A DNA stretch of 64,000 bases, from NCBI RefSeq assembly GCF_024372725.1, contig NZ_VOUA01000012.1, positions 31,619 through 95,618 of the forward strand, in the 5' to 3' direction. Source of the DNA: Methanosarcina sp. KYL-1 (GTDB lineage Archaea; Halobacteriota; Methanosarcinia; Methanosarcinales; Methanosarcinaceae). A program made the position numbers and the translations under genes. The notes under the pieces are model-generated. The model was not told where the DNA came from, did not search any database, and saw nothing but the letters and a program-made list of their open reading frames with translations. Below are positions 17,695-26,984 of the stretch, piece after piece (position 1 is the first letter of the stretch; every line of letters begins with the position of its first letter).

Positions 17695-18255
17695 ATGCAG
17701 CTTCCAACACCCGAAGATCTTAAAAAAAGGAGGAATGAGCTCGGGCTTACCCAGAGCGACCTGGCAAAAAGGGCAGGTGTAAGTCAGCCTCTGATAGCAC
17801 GCATCGAATCGGGAGATGTGGACCCCAGGCTTTCCACAGTCAGGAAAATTCTTGAGGCCTTTGAGGAAGCCGAGAAGGAGCAGCAGATTATTATCAGGGA
17901 CCTTATGCATTCCCCGGTCATCCATATCTCTTCTGATGATTCGGTGGAAGAGGTTGTAAACCTTATGCATACCCACGGATTTTCCCAGATTCCCGTTCTG
18001 GACAGGGGTATTCCGGTTGGAAGTGTTTCGGAAGATATGATCGTAAGACTGATGGCCGAGAGTAAAAAGAAGTCCATCTCTCAGATGAAAGTCTCGGATA
18101 TCATGGGAGAATCTTTCCCTGCAGTGTCTCCGGGTATTTCAATTTCGGTTGTCTCTCATATACTGGAGGGAAATCCTGCCGTACTGGTCGTGGAAAAAGG
18201 AAAAGTAATCGGCGTCGTGACAAAGCACGATGTGATGAAACTCCTGCAAGGCTGA
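17695..18255 (+). CDS. HTH (XRE-type) regulator with CBS domains
   Basis: 186 residues. Residues 5-65 form a Cro/C1-type helix-turn-helix (LKKRRNELGLTQSDLAKRAG, VSQPLIARIESG). Two CBS domains follow (RDLMHSPVIHISSDDSVEEV; VSDIMGESFPAVSPGISISV), ending GKVIGVVTKHDVMKLL. CBS pairs bind adenine nucleotides or related ligands, so this should be a ligand-responsive transcription regulator, a layout widespread in methanogens. The start ATG 17695 begins the family N-terminus MxLPTPEDL. It is monocistronic. The regulated genes are unknown; the operator-like repeats before the next gene are possible targets. Confidence 0.88.
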   Translation: MQLPTPEDLKKRRNELGLTQSDLAKRAGVSQPLIARIESGDVDPRLSTVRKILEAFEEAEKEQQIIIRDLMHSPVIHISSDDSVEEVVNLMHTHGFSQIPVLDRGIPVGSVSEDMIVRLMAESKKKSISQMKVSDIMGESFPAVSPGISISVVSHILEGNPAVLVVEKGKVIGVVTKHDVMKLLQG

Positions 18256-18410
18256 GAACTGAAGCCTTCCCTAAGGCTCCCCTGTAACTCTGGGTGCTTC
18301 GGGATCAAACGGTGAAAGCACACGATTATATACTAGGATTTGAATTAGAACTGAATCTCAGGATAGGATTTGAATTAAAACTTAATTCCAGGATTAAATT
18401 CGGTATGTTT

Positions 18411-18428
18411 CCGGTCAGGCCTGACCGG
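18411..18428. promoter_or_regulatory. perfect 18-bp palindrome
   Basis: CCGGTCAGGCCTGACCGG is its own reverse complement. It stands in AT-rich DNA, about 155 bp after the regulator gene and 300 bp before the aminotransferase gene. It could be a dimeric-protein operator or the stem of a terminator hairpin for the HTH-CBS transcript; there is no U-tract right after it, which favours a protein site. Confidence 0.5.
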
Positions 18429-18602
18429 TAAATCGGGAATAAATTTGATCGAAACAGGCAGTAGCCATAAATAATTTCGGTTGAATTTCCGGTAAAGGAA
18501 AAGATCCGATCCTAACAACTGATATACATTATACCTATAAGGACTAAACGAAGCAGTATACTTCACTTAAGTCCTTTTTATAAGTTATTTCAAAAAAATT
18601 AA

Positions 18603-18648
18603 AGCTAGCTTAATCAGAGCTTATTTGGAGCTAGCTTGATCAGAGCTT
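18603..18648. promoter_or_regulatory. 20-bp direct repeats, operator-like
   Basis: AGCTAGCTTAATCAGAGCTT at 18603-18622 and the same with one change (TTGATC) at 18629-18648. The 26-bp spacing between starts is about 2.5 helical turns. Each contains the self-complementary AGCTAGCT. They lie just upstream of the likely TATA box of the aminotransferase gene. Confidence 0.5.
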
Positions 18649-18728
18649 AAAATCTTGACTTTAAATGCAAAAAAATATAAATTGAACAATCGCAGTTAAA
18701 TTTTGGAAGAGTTTGGAGCATAATAAAT

Positions 18729-19880
18729 ATGGATCTGGAAGATACCCTCCTCATGATGCCCGGGCCCGTACCCGTTGCGCCCCGGGTCCTGAGGGCCATG
18801 TCAAAACCGATGATCAACCACAGAAGTGCAGAATTTGCCGGGATTTATACCGACTGCCGGCAGATCCTTGCCGACGTATTCCAGACAAAGAACGACATCT
18901 TCTTGCTCAGCGGCTCTGGTACCGCCGGAATGGAAGCTGCTGTCGGGTCCGTTGCAGGGAACGGCGACAAAGTCATTGCCATAGAAAACGGAAAGTTCGG
19001 GGAGCGCTTCAAAGACCTTGCGGCACTCTACGCCGAAGTCGTGCCCGTGGTGTCAGAGTGGGGTCTTCCAGTTGACCTTGAGCTGGTTAAGGAAAAACTC
19101 GAGGAAGGGGCAAAGGCTATCACCCTTGTCCACAACGAGACTTCCGCAGGCATTATGAACCCGGCTGCAGAAATCGGGAAACTTGCCAAAAAGCACGATG
19201 CCCTTTTTATCATGGACGGCGTAACCTCCCTCGGAGGAGATGAGGTCAAAGTCGATGAGTGGGGCGTTGACATTGCGGTCGTGGGATCCCAGAAATGCCT
19301 CGCAGCTCCTCCTGGACTTTCCATGGCCTCCGTAAGCGAAAAGGCTTTTGAGGCAATGAAAGATATAAAGAAAAGGCCTTATTACAATGACCTCAAGGCA
19401 TATAAAAAGAGCGGGGACAAGCCAAGACCCGAAACCCCATATACCCCGGCAATCCCTCTGTTCTATGCGCTTCAGGAAGCCCTGCACATCGTAAAAGAAG
19501 AGGGCATGGAAGCCAGGATCAAAAGGCACAGGACACTTTCCGAGGCCGTTAGAGCAGGCGTTTCCGCGATGAACATCGAGATGTTCCCGCAGCTTAACGA
19601 GTACAGCCAGTACTCCAGCACAATCTCTGCCATGAAATCCCCTGAGGGCATTGACGGAGAAGATATTAAAAACGACATGAAAAAGCGCGGCATAATCATT
19701 GCCGGTGGGCAGGAACGCCTGAAAGGAAAGATATTCAGGATCGGAAGCATGGGCAATGTCAGTGCAAGGGATGTACTCTCAACCCTGCAGGAACTGGAAA
19801 TCGTACTGTACAGGCGGGGTTATGTGGACAGCCTGGGTGCAGGCATAGAAGCTGCAAGCCGGGTAATTGATGGGCTCTGA
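18729..19880 (+). CDS. class V PLP aminotransferase (serine-pyruvate / alanine-glyoxylate type)
   Basis: 383 residues of the serine-pyruvate/alanine-glyoxylate aminotransferase family (COG0075). Family marks are LLMMPGPVPVAPRVLRAMSK at the N-terminus, GSGTAGMEAAVGS in the cofactor phosphate region, FIMDGVTSLGG with the PLP-ring Asp, and GSQKCLAAPPGLS with the PLP lysine. In methanogens such enzymes interconvert small 2-oxoacids and amino acids; the exact substrate cannot be read from sequence. It lies 95 bp before ribC, possibly in one transcript with the riboflavin genes. Confidence 0.88.
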   Translation: MDLEDTLLMMPGPVPVAPRVLRAMSKPMINHRSAEFAGIYTDCRQILADVFQTKNDIFLLSGSGTAGMEAAVGSVAGNGDKVIAIENGKFGERFKDLAALYAEVVPVVSEWGLPVDLELVKEKLEEGAKAITLVHNETSAGIMNPAAEIGKLAKKHDALFIMDGVTSLGGDEVKVDEWGVDIAVVGSQKCLAAPPGLSMASVSEKAFEAMKDIKKRPYYNDLKAYKKSGDKPRPETPYTPAIPLFYALQEALHIVKEEGMEARIKRHRTLSEAVRAGVSAMNIEMFPQLNEYSQYSSTISAMKSPEGIDGEDIKNDMKKRGIIIAGGQERLKGKIFRIGSMGNVSARDVLSTLQELEIVLYRRGYVDSLGAGIEAASRVIDGL

Positions 19881-19885
19881 AGTGA

Positions 19886-20440
<555 letters not shown>

Positions 20441-20480
20441 AGTAACTTTAAGTAAAAACAAAGACTGGAGACCTTATTAG

Positions 20481-20885
20481 ATGACTATCAGCCTAGGATT
20501 TGTGGTAGCTGAATTTAACAGGGATCTTACCTACCAGATGGAACTGCTCGGAAGAGAACATGCGGAGTTCCTGGGGGCAACGGTTAAGGAGACTATTCTT
20601 GTGCCCGGGGTTTTTGACATGCCTCTTGCAATCAAGAAGCTTTGCCAGAGGGATGACATCGATGCCGTGGTCACCATCGGATCTGTCATTGAAGGAGAGA
20701 CGGATCACGACCAGGTGGTCATGCAGCATGCGGCCAGGAAGATCATGGACCTCTCCCTTGAGTTCAACAAGCCCGTGACCCTCGGGATTCCGGGGCCCGG
20801 TATGACCCGGATGGCAGCCCATGAACGTGTGGATTATGCTAAACGGGCAGTAGAAGCTGCGGTAAAACTGGTGCGGCGACTGTGA
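20481..20885 (+). CDS. ribH: 6,7-dimethyl-8-ribityllumazine synthase
   Basis: 134 residues. Lumazine synthase condenses 5-amino-6-ribitylaminouracil with dihydroxybutanone phosphate. Marks are [30 protein letters not shown] and [16 protein letters not shown] with the catalytic His. It supplies the substrate of RibC encoded just upstream. The start is ATG 20481, with GGAG about 11 nt before it. The next gene, a class I aminotransferase, begins 54 bp downstream on the same strand. Confidence 0.95.
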   Translation: MTISLGFVVAEFNRDLTYQMELLGREHAEFLGATVKETILVPGVFDMPLAIKKLCQRDDIDAVVTIGSVIEGETDHDQVVMQHAARKIMDLSLEFNKPVTLGIPGPGMTRMAAHERVDYAKRAVEAAVKLVRRL

Positions 20886-20939
20886 GATTCTTTAATGCCT
20901 GAAAAAAGCTAGAAAAATGAAATAACCAGGACCATCCCT

Positions 20940-22082
20940 ATGACATCCGCAAGGCTCAAGCGTGTAGAAGAATCCGCAACGATCAGGATCTCAAACATTG
21001 CAAACAAAATGATAAAAGACGGGACAGACGTCATCAATTTCAGTCTGGGCGAGCCGGATTTCGATACCCCTAAAAACATCTGCGATGCTGCGGCAAAGGC
21101 CATGTACGAGGGAAAGACCCACTATGCCCCATCTGCAGGTATTCCGGAGCTTCGGGCAGCCATTGCCGAAAAATTTAGGACTGAAAACAGGCTCGATGTG
21201 ACTGAAAATGACGTGCTGGTAACACCCGGTGCAAAGCAGGGGATTTTTGAGATTATGATGGGGGTTCTCGACGATGGGGACCAGGCCCTTCTCTTTGACC
21301 CAGCCTGGGTAACATATGACGCATGCATCCGTTTTGCAGGGGCCGATACCGTCTGGGTCCCTACAGTCCCCGAAAAAGGTTTCCTCCCTGACAATTTTTC
21401 CGAGTACATCAACGATAAAACCAAGCTCATCGTTGTCAACAGCCCCGGAAACCCCACTGGAGGGGTATTCGGGAAGAAGACCCTGCAGTGCATTGCTGAC
21501 CTTGCAATCGACCATGACCTGGTGGTTGTCTCCGATGAGATCTACGAGAAGATCATCTACGATAGGGAACACATCAGCATAGGTAGCCTGGAAGGCATGC
21601 AGGAGCGGACCATCACGGTAAATGGTTTTTCGAAAGCCTACGCTATGACAGGATGGAGGCTTGGTTACCTGACCGCGCCTCCCGAGATTTTCAAGCTGCT
21701 TCAGAAAATCCAGTCCCACTCAGTGAGCAGTGCAACCACCTTTGTCCAGTACGGCGGGCTTGAAGCCCTGCAGGGTCCCCAGGACAAGGTAACTGCAATG
21801 GTCGACCGCTTCAAAATGCGGCGTGATATCCTTATTGACGGCCTGAACAATATGGGCCTCGAATGCAAAAAACCCGATGGGGCTTTCTATGCCTTTGCCG
21901 ATGTAAGCGAATACGGAAACGGCACCGAAGTTGCAGAAAGGCTCTTAAAAGAAGCCCAGGTGGCAGTGACCCCGGGAATTGCTTTTGGGCCTTCAGGCGA
22001 GGACTTCATCAGGATTTCCTATGCAACATCTATCGACCGGATCCGGGAAGCTCTTGAAAGGCTGGATAAAGTATTTGCCTGA
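20940..22082 (+). CDS. class I PLP aminotransferase (aspartate aminotransferase family)
   Basis: 380 residues of fold-type I aminotransferase subgroup I-gamma, as in archaeal aspartate aminotransferases. Marks are NFSLGEPDFDTP, VTPGAKQGIFEIMMG, VNSPGNPTGGVF, VVSDEIYEKIIYD and NGFSKAYAMTGWRLGYL with the PLP lysine, and an Arg (DFIRISYA) that binds the substrate carboxylate. Aspartate or a related dicarboxylic amino acid is the likely substrate, though family members vary. It is the last plus gene of the cluster and converges with ribL. Confidence 0.9.
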   Translation: MTSARLKRVEESATIRISNIANKMIKDGTDVINFSLGEPDFDTPKNICDAAAKAMYEGKTHYAPSAGIPELRAAIAEKFRTENRLDVTENDVLVTPGAKQGIFEIMMGVLDDGDQALLFDPAWVTYDACIRFAGADTVWVPTVPEKGFLPDNFSEYINDKTKLIVVNSPGNPTGGVFGKKTLQCIADLAIDHDLVVVSDEIYEKIIYDREHISIGSLEGMQERTITVNGFSKAYAMTGWRLGYLTAPPEIFKLLQKIQSHSVSSATTFVQYGGLEALQGPQDKVTAMVDRFKMRRDILIDGLNNMGLECKKPDGAFYAFADVSEYGNGTEVAERLLKEAQVAVTPGIAFGPSGEDFIRISYATSIDRIREALERLDKVFA

Positions 22083-22182
22083 AGTTCCCTGCAAATTTAT
22101 CGTAAAAACAGATTTAAACAGATTTGCAAAAAGAGGCCGGACCAGCAGGTGCTGCCGGATATGTCAAACGGTAGGGGTAACC

Positions 22183-22602
22183 TTACCCGTACCGTTTAAG
22201 GACTTCTTTTATTATTGCGCCCGTACTGCAGAGGGGGCATTCTTTTGAGAATTGGATGCGGACCACCTTTGCAGTAAGCCCTCTTTTTCTCAGTTCATTT
22301 TCCAGAAGTTCGGCATCAAAGCGCTGGTCATAACCTAAAGCGATGATGTCCGGTTTCATCTCCTTCAGGGGCTCGAACATGTCGTTTTTGCTGCCAAGGA
22401 GCGCTTTATCGACCATCCCAAGCGCGCTTACCATTTCCAGCCGCTGCTCTTCGGGCACTATTGGTTTTGGCTTATGGGTCACGTTTGAGTCCCGGGCAAC
22501 AATGACATAGAGCTCATCTCCGAGAGCCCGAGCCTTTGTTAAGAAGTAGACATGCCCTGGATGGAGAAGGTCGAAAGTTCCGGTGGCAAGTATGCGTGTC
22601 AA
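22183..22602 (-). CDS. ribL: archaeal FAD synthetase (FMN adenylyltransferase)
   Basis: 139 residues of the nucleotidyltransferase fold. TRILATGTFDLLHPGHVYFL holds the HxGH signature, and LGYDQRF lies in the middle. A Cys-containing C-terminus (KECPLCSTGAIIKEVLKRYG) is typical of archaeal RibL, where the cysteines matter for activity. It makes FAD from FMN and ATP. The start is TTG 22602, with AGGTGAT 5 nt before it; the open frame extends 98 codons upstream but without protein character. It converges with the aminotransferase gene, placing a third flavin gene at this locus. Confidence 0.92.
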   Translation of the reverse strand: MTRILATGTFDLLHPGHVYFLTKARALGDELYVIVARDSNVTHKPKPIVPEEQRLEMVSALGMVDKALLGSKNDMFEPLKEMKPDIIALGYDQRFDAELLENELRKRGLTAKVVRIQFSKECPLCSTGAIIKEVLKRYG

Positions 22603-22937
22603 CAGATCACCTGGTCTTCGGGTAATATCTTGCAAGCATAAGAAACTTACTGAATGTGGCTGTAAATCCTGTTCCCTGAAAAGTGTAAAATCCGAAAAGT
22701 AAAAAAAGGATATTGTAAAATTGGTTTCGATTATCATAAGTAATATATATGACTGAAAAATATGACTATTGATTATTGGAATCCGAGGACGTGTTCGAAA
22801 ATATGATAACTGATTGAACCTTTCCGGGGCTTCGTGGCCCTCAGGGAAGTGGCTGCTATCCGGGAGATTACCATAAGTAATATATAATTCGGGCAATTAT
22901 TCAAATTTAGATAAATTTATAAAAAGAGGAAACCTGC
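22603..22937. promoter_or_regulatory. divergent promoter region with duplicated promoter box
   Basis: 335 bp between ribL and the homocysteine genes. The 21-bp sequence GATTAYCATAAGTAATATATA occurs twice on plus, at 22729-22749 and 22866-22886, differing in one base (T/C). Each contains a TATA-like element. The second is about 55 nt before ATG 22938, so it is the likely main promoter and the first a second start point or a control site. Confidence 0.55.
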
Positions 22938-24440
22938 ATGGTTAAAAAATCGGTTCATGAGATCAACAAAAAAATTGAAGATGGAAGCGTCAGCGTAGTC
23001 ACAGCCGAGGAAATGGTCGGAATTGTAGAAGAGCTTGGCGCTGAAGGTGCTGCAAAGGAAGTGGATGTGGTCACTACAGGCACTTTCGGAGCCATGTGTT
23101 CCTCAGGCTTGATGCTGAACCTGGGGCATTCCGAACCTCCCATCAAGATCCAGAAAGTTTGGTTCAATAACGTGGAGGCTTACAGCGGGATTGCGGCTGT
23201 GGACGCCTACCTGGGAGCTGCCCAGATCTCAGACACGCGGGGGATACAGTACGGAGGAGCTCATGTCATTGAAGACCTGCTGAGGGGAAAAGAAATCAGC
23301 GTGCATGCAACCTCCTACGGGACGGACTGCTATCCCAGGAAAGTGCTCGATACCAGCATCACTCTTGAAGACCTGAATGAGGCGGTCCTGCTCAACCCGA
23401 GGAACGCCTACCAGAAATATGCGGCTGCAACCAACAGCTCCAGAAGGACCCTTCACACTTACATGGGCGAGCTCCTTCCCAATTTCGGAAACGTGACATA
23501 TTCGGGGGCCGGAGTGCTTTCTCCTCTCTCCAACGACCCTAGCTATGAAACCATTGGTATCGGCACAAGGATTTTCATGGGAGGAGCCCAGGGCTATGTC
23601 ATCGGGAACGGCACCCAGCATTCCCCCTCAAGTGGTTTTGGGACCCTGATGCTCAGGGGAAACCTGAAGGATATGAACCCCGACTATGTAAGGGCTGCCT
23701 CCTTTACCGGCTACGGGACCACCCTTTATATGGGAATCGGAATCCCCATCCCTATCCTTAATGAAAAACTTGCGGCAGCAACGGCCGTTAGTGATGCGGA
23801 TATTGTGACCAATATCCTGGACTACGGCATCGGAAGCCGGAACAAACCCACGATAAGGGAAGTAAACTATGCCGAACTCCGTTCGGGCTCGGTGCAAATA
23901 GACGGAAAGGACACCCCTACTTCTTCCCTCTCAAGTTTCAAGAATGCGAGAAAGATTGCCAACGAGCTGAAGGAATGGGTGAGGCATGGGAAATTCTTCG
24001 TAAGCATGCCTGTTGAAAAGCTTCTCAACGAAGGTGCAGCCAGGCCCATGAAGCAGACCCAGGCCGTACCCCTCGTAAAGGACATTATGTCCGACTTTAT
24101 CGTGACCATCAAAAAGGACCAGACTGTGCGGGACGCCGCAAAGAAGATCTGGGAAAACTCCTTCAACCACCTGGCCGTGGTCTCGGATACAGGTGAACTT
24201 GTAGGGATCCTGACTGCATGGGATGTCTCAAAAGCAGTTGCCGGGAACTCATTTGATTCGGTGGAAAGCGTCATGACGAAAAAAGTGCTGACCTGTGCCC
24301 CCAACGAGCCCGTCGACCTTGCTGCCCGCAGGCTGGACCGCTACGGGGTCTCTGCAATGCCTGTAATCGACGCCCAGAAGCACGTGCTCGGGATCATCAC
24401 CAGTGACAACATAAGCAAGCTTCTTGCAAGGAGGTACTGA
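22938..24440 (+). CDS. homocysteine biosynthesis protein, COG1900 (DUF39) with CBS pair
   Basis: 500 residues. The first 370 or so form the COG1900/DUF39 domain, which together with the next protein turns aspartate semialdehyde plus a sulfur source into homocysteine in methanogens (shown for the M. acetivorans MA1821-MA1822 pair). Visible marks are VVTTGTFGAMCSSGLMLNLG with a likely catalytic Cys, SYGTDCYPRK, and GAQGYVIGNGTQHSP. Two CBS domains fill the C-terminus (VKDIMSDFIVTIKKDQTV; VESVMTKKVLTCAPNEPVD), suggesting control by adenine nucleotides or S-adenosyl compounds. The Shine-Dalgarno GAGG precedes the start. It lies 2 bp before the ferredoxin gene. Confidence 0.93.
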   Translation: MVKKSVHEINKKIEDGSVSVVTAEEMVGIVEELGAEGAAKEVDVVTTGTFGAMCSSGLMLNLGHSEPPIKIQKVWFNNVEAYSGIAAVDAYLGAAQISDTRGIQYGGAHVIEDLLRGKEISVHATSYGTDCYPRKVLDTSITLEDLNEAVLLNPRNAYQKYAAATNSSRRTLHTYMGELLPNFGNVTYSGAGVLSPLSNDPSYETIGIGTRIFMGGAQGYVIGNGTQHSPSSGFGTLMLRGNLKDMNPDYVRAASFTGYGTTLYMGIGIPIPILNEKLAAATAVSDADIVTNILDYGIGSRNKPTIREVNYAELRSGSVQIDGKDTPTSSLSSFKNARKIANELKEWVRHGKFFVSMPVEKLLNEGAARPMKQTQAVPLVKDIMSDFIVTIKKDQTVRDAAKKIWENSFNHLAVVSDTGELVGILTAWDVSKAVAGNSFDSVESVMTKKVLTCAPNEPVDLAARRLDRYGVSAMPVIDAQKHVLGIITSDNISKLLARRY

Positions 24441-24442
24441 GC

Positions 24443-24829
24443 ATGAAGATCAAGATCACCATTCCCACCGAAAGGATCCATAACCCCATCATTTCCGAAT
24501 CCATAGTCGAGACCGGGGTTCTGCTGAACATCATGGTCGCAAACATCGACTCGACCTATGGGGAACTGATCGCAGACGTAAAAGAATCCCGGTTTGACAG
24601 GATCAAAAAAGCTCTCGAATCCCGGGGGGCAATTGTTTCCATCCTGGACCAGCCCATCCACAGGGACGAGGAGGAGTGCGTTGAATGTGGGGCCTGCATC
24701 TCGGTCTGCCCCATGAACGTCTATTCTTTTGACGAAAACTGGAACCTCCTTGTCGATGAGAAAAAATGTATCCAGTGCGGGGTGTGCATCAAGATGTGTC
24801 CGCACGGGGCGCTAAAGCTGGGCCAGTAA
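24443..24829 (+). CDS. NIL domain-ferredoxin of homocysteine synthesis
   Basis: 128 residues. An N-terminal NIL domain of about 75 residues (ligand-binding, as in methionine transporters) is followed by a 2[4Fe-4S] ferredoxin with CVECGACISVCP and CIQCGVCIKMCP. It partners the COG1900 protein upstream and should deliver electrons or handle sulfur for homocysteine formation. The start is 2 bp after the previous stop, so the two are translated together. The pairing matches M. acetivorans MA1821-MA1822. Confidence 0.93.
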   Translation: MKIKITIPTERIHNPIISESIVETGVLLNIMVANIDSTYGELIADVKESRFDRIKKALESRGAIVSILDQPIHRDEEECVECGACISVCPMNVYSFDENWNLLVDEKKCIQCGVCIKMCPHGALKLGQ

Positions 24830-25303
24830 AAAAGGGTTAAGCTTACAGGCCCCAGTTCCTGTGCATTTCCTCTTTTTTACATTTTTCTTTCCTTATTCTT
24901 ATCTACTTTTTTTCACATCTCAAGACCGGCAAATAGGGGTTTTGTTCTGGATACTGATTTCTATTTTGAAACTGTCATTATTTATAGATTGAATCAAATA
25001 ATTATAATGTGGAATATGAGGACGGCTGGCGAAAATAATTCGCTGTCAAAATTGAATTTCAATAGTTCCTCAAATAGTTCCCGCAAAAAATCAGGTTTCT
25101 GCTGTTGTGGATTTTTTTCTTCATTTTGAGGAGCAAAAGAAGCTGCGGGTGTACTGCTGCAGAATAAGCGGGGTTTTGAAAAGGACCTAAAGACCTTAAC
25201 AAACCTTTTAAAATCTCAAAAGATCTTGAAAGTCTTCCAAGATTTCAAAAGACCTTAAACGATCTTGAAAACCTTAAAAGACCTTGAAAATGGGAGTGAA
25301 TCT
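24830..25303. repeat. spacer with degenerate AAGACCTTGAAAA-type repeats
   Basis: 474 bp with no gene. From about 25180 to 25292 the DNA is built of loosely repeated 13-17 bp units of the form AAAGATCTTGAAA / AAAGACCTTAAAA, many containing the palindrome AAGATCTT. T-rich DNA near 24865-24925 probably ends the upstream transcript. The Shine-Dalgarno of the next gene (GGGAGTGA) follows the repeat directly, so the repeat would lie in its leader. Confidence 0.6.
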
Positions 25304-26110
25304 ATGAGAATTCTTGTGCTTTATTCAGGCGAACTCGGAAGAAAAGTTATCCAGAATCTTATAAATCCATCTAATTTCTGTGTGTCCTGCGGAGAACTCT
25401 GCAACCACTGCAGGCAGGCGAGGAAACCCTATGCAAACCTGATTGTGGGGATCCATGAGTTTCCTGAAGACCTTCCCCCTTTTATCGAAGAGCCCGGGCA
25501 GTACCTGCCCGCAAAGCTCCCGGCATGTGACCTGATCCTTGCCATAGGAATCCACCCTGACCTCCTGGGGGCCCTCCCGGAAGTTGTGCGGAATACGGGA
25601 GCAAAAGCGGTGATTGCACCGGCTGAAGATGCCAGGAAGACCCCGGCAGGGGTGCTGGAACAGGTCAGAAAGGAACTTGAAGCCATGGAAGTGGAGTTTG
25701 AAGCCCCGAAGCCTTTCTGTGCCCTTGAAAAGAGCGGAAAGCCCATAATCGATGCTTTCGTGGACCTGGGTTTTGGAAAACCTGTCCTGAGGATCGAACT
25801 GAGCCCCGATGGGAAGATGTTCGTTGGTGCAGGCGTGATCCGGGATGCTCCATGCGGTTCCACCTGGTTTGTGGCAAAGAAACTCGGCTGGACCGACGTC
25901 TCCGGCTACAAGGAAACCGTCTCCGGAGCCCACCACTCCTATCCTTGTACCGCTAGCATGGACAAGGACCCCCAGCTCGGGGATACCGTCCTGCACAAGG
26001 CCGGCTATATCATCAGGGAGGCCGTGGAAGAAGGCATGGAGGAGGCAAAAAAGGAAAAGGCCCGGCTTCTGGCAGCCGGTGGGAAGGAAACCTCAAGTTC
26101 GATGTCCTGA
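25304..26110 (+). CDS. DUF166 family protein
   Basis: 268 residues of the DUF166 family, found mainly in methanogens and once annotated as a putative thymidylate synthase (M. jannaschii MJ0757), an assignment I would not rely on. The N-terminus MRILVLYSGELGRKV resembles a nucleotide-binding start. The cysteine motif CVSCGELCNHC could bind a metal or Fe-S cluster. Later marks are GAGVIRDAPCGSTWFVAKKL and SGAHHSYPCTASM with conserved Cys/His. The start is ATG 25304 after GGGAGTGA. It stands alone. Confidence 0.8.
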   Translation: MRILVLYSGELGRKVIQNLINPSNFCVSCGELCNHCRQARKPYANLIVGIHEFPEDLPPFIEEPGQYLPAKLPACDLILAIGIHPDLLGALPEVVRNTGAKAVIAPAEDARKTPAGVLEQVRKELEAMEVEFEAPKPFCALEKSGKPIIDAFVDLGFGKPVLRIELSPDGKMFVGAGVIRDAPCGSTWFVAKKLGWTDVSGYKETVSGAHHSYPCTASMDKDPQLGDTVLHKAGYIIREAVEEGMEEAKKEKARLLAAGGKETSSSMS

Positions 26111-26621
26111 GGATCGGGGCTTGAAGCTTTTTGAAGCTTCTTGAGGTCTCTTTAAATCTTTTTAAATCATTTTTATATCATTTTAAACCTCTTTAAACCT
26201 CTCTTAAGAACAAAAACAAGAAATTCAGACCGGTTAAAGAAAGAATGTATTCCGGGGCCGGACCTGGAGATGCATTTTTTCATACGGCTGGATTACTACA
26301 AACCCCTCGTCCCCGAGGGCCATCCGTCTTGCTTTCCCGGGACCATCCATTTTGCTTCCCCCGCTCTTTCACATGAAGGCCTTCAGGGAAATGTCGGTTT
26401 TATCTTTCTGCTCGGTTTCTTTTTTATTACATTTGTCCTGTTTCCCGGGAGTGATTGCTAGCTCTTAAATATAAATGGGTACTTCCATATATAATATTGT
26501 GGACTTTTTGCCTTATTATTTCGGCCACTTCAGGCAAGGCGGCTTTAAGGCAGCAGGAGCAAGTTTCCTATCGTTCATGCGTTTTAATTATGCATTTCAA
26601 TTCTGATTCGGGAGGTAAACC
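26111..26621. other. spacer with short T-rich repeats
   Basis: 511 bp. Directly after the DUF166 gene come GAAGCTTTTTGAAGCTTCTTGA-like and TTTAAATCTTTTTAAATC repeats, probably a terminator. A 63-codon open frame at 26270-26461 starts with ATG but has mixed, unconvincing composition and was not called. The Mth938-like gene has a strong Shine-Dalgarno (GGGAGGTAA). Confidence 0.5.
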
Positions 26622-26984
26622 ATGAAGCCAAAGATTGATTCCACAAGTTTCGGTTCGATTACGGTTGAAGGAGAGACTTATAAGTATGACATACTGATCC
26701 GCCTTGACGGCCGGGTGGAAATGAGGGAAAAACAGCTCTCAAAGGAACTTTACGGGACCTCCCATAAAATTTCGCTTGAAGAGGCAAAGCATATCTATGA
26801 GGAGGGGACTGAGAAAATTATTATTGGAACCGGGCAGACCGGCTTCGTGGAACTTTCTGAAGAAGCTGAGGATTTTTTCAGGGAAAATCGCTGCGGGATT
26901 GAATCGTTTCCCACCCCCTGGGCAATCGAACGCTGGAACGAGGTTGAGGGCAGGATAGCTGCAATGTTTCACGTAACATGTTAA
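26622..26984 (+). CDS. Mth938-like (DUF498/NDUFAF3-type) protein
   Basis: 120 residues matching the Mth938 family, a small alpha/beta fold shared with the mitochondrial complex I assembly factor NDUFAF3. Family marks are FGSITVEGETYKYDILI near the N-terminus, EKIIIGTGQTGFVELS in the middle and the C-terminal ERWNE. The biochemical role is unknown. GGGAGGTAA lies 5 nt before ATG 26622. It converges with mscS. Confidence 0.88.
   Translation: MKPKIDSTSFGSITVEGETYKYDILIRLDGRVEMREKQLSKELYGTSHKISLEEAKHIYEEGTEKIIIGTGQTGFVELSEEAEDFFRENRCGIESFPTPWAIERWNEVEGRIAAMFHVTC

Larger units (their letters stand above)
18256..18728. promoter_or_regulatory. repeat-rich upstream region of the class V aminotransferase gene
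   Basis: 473 bp. It contains a 28-bp direct repeat starting AGGATTTGAATTA at 18335 and 18365 (a few mismatches), a perfect 18-bp palindrome (18411-18428) and the 20-bp direct repeats at 18603 and 18629. AT-rich candidates for a TATA box lie near 18670-18685 (AAAAATATAAATTG), about 50 nt before the start codon. Confidence 0.5.

Noticed and set aside
26270..26461. 63-codon frame starting with ATG
   Set aside because: Mixed composition with no family; the preceding GGAG is part of the ATG region and badly spaced.
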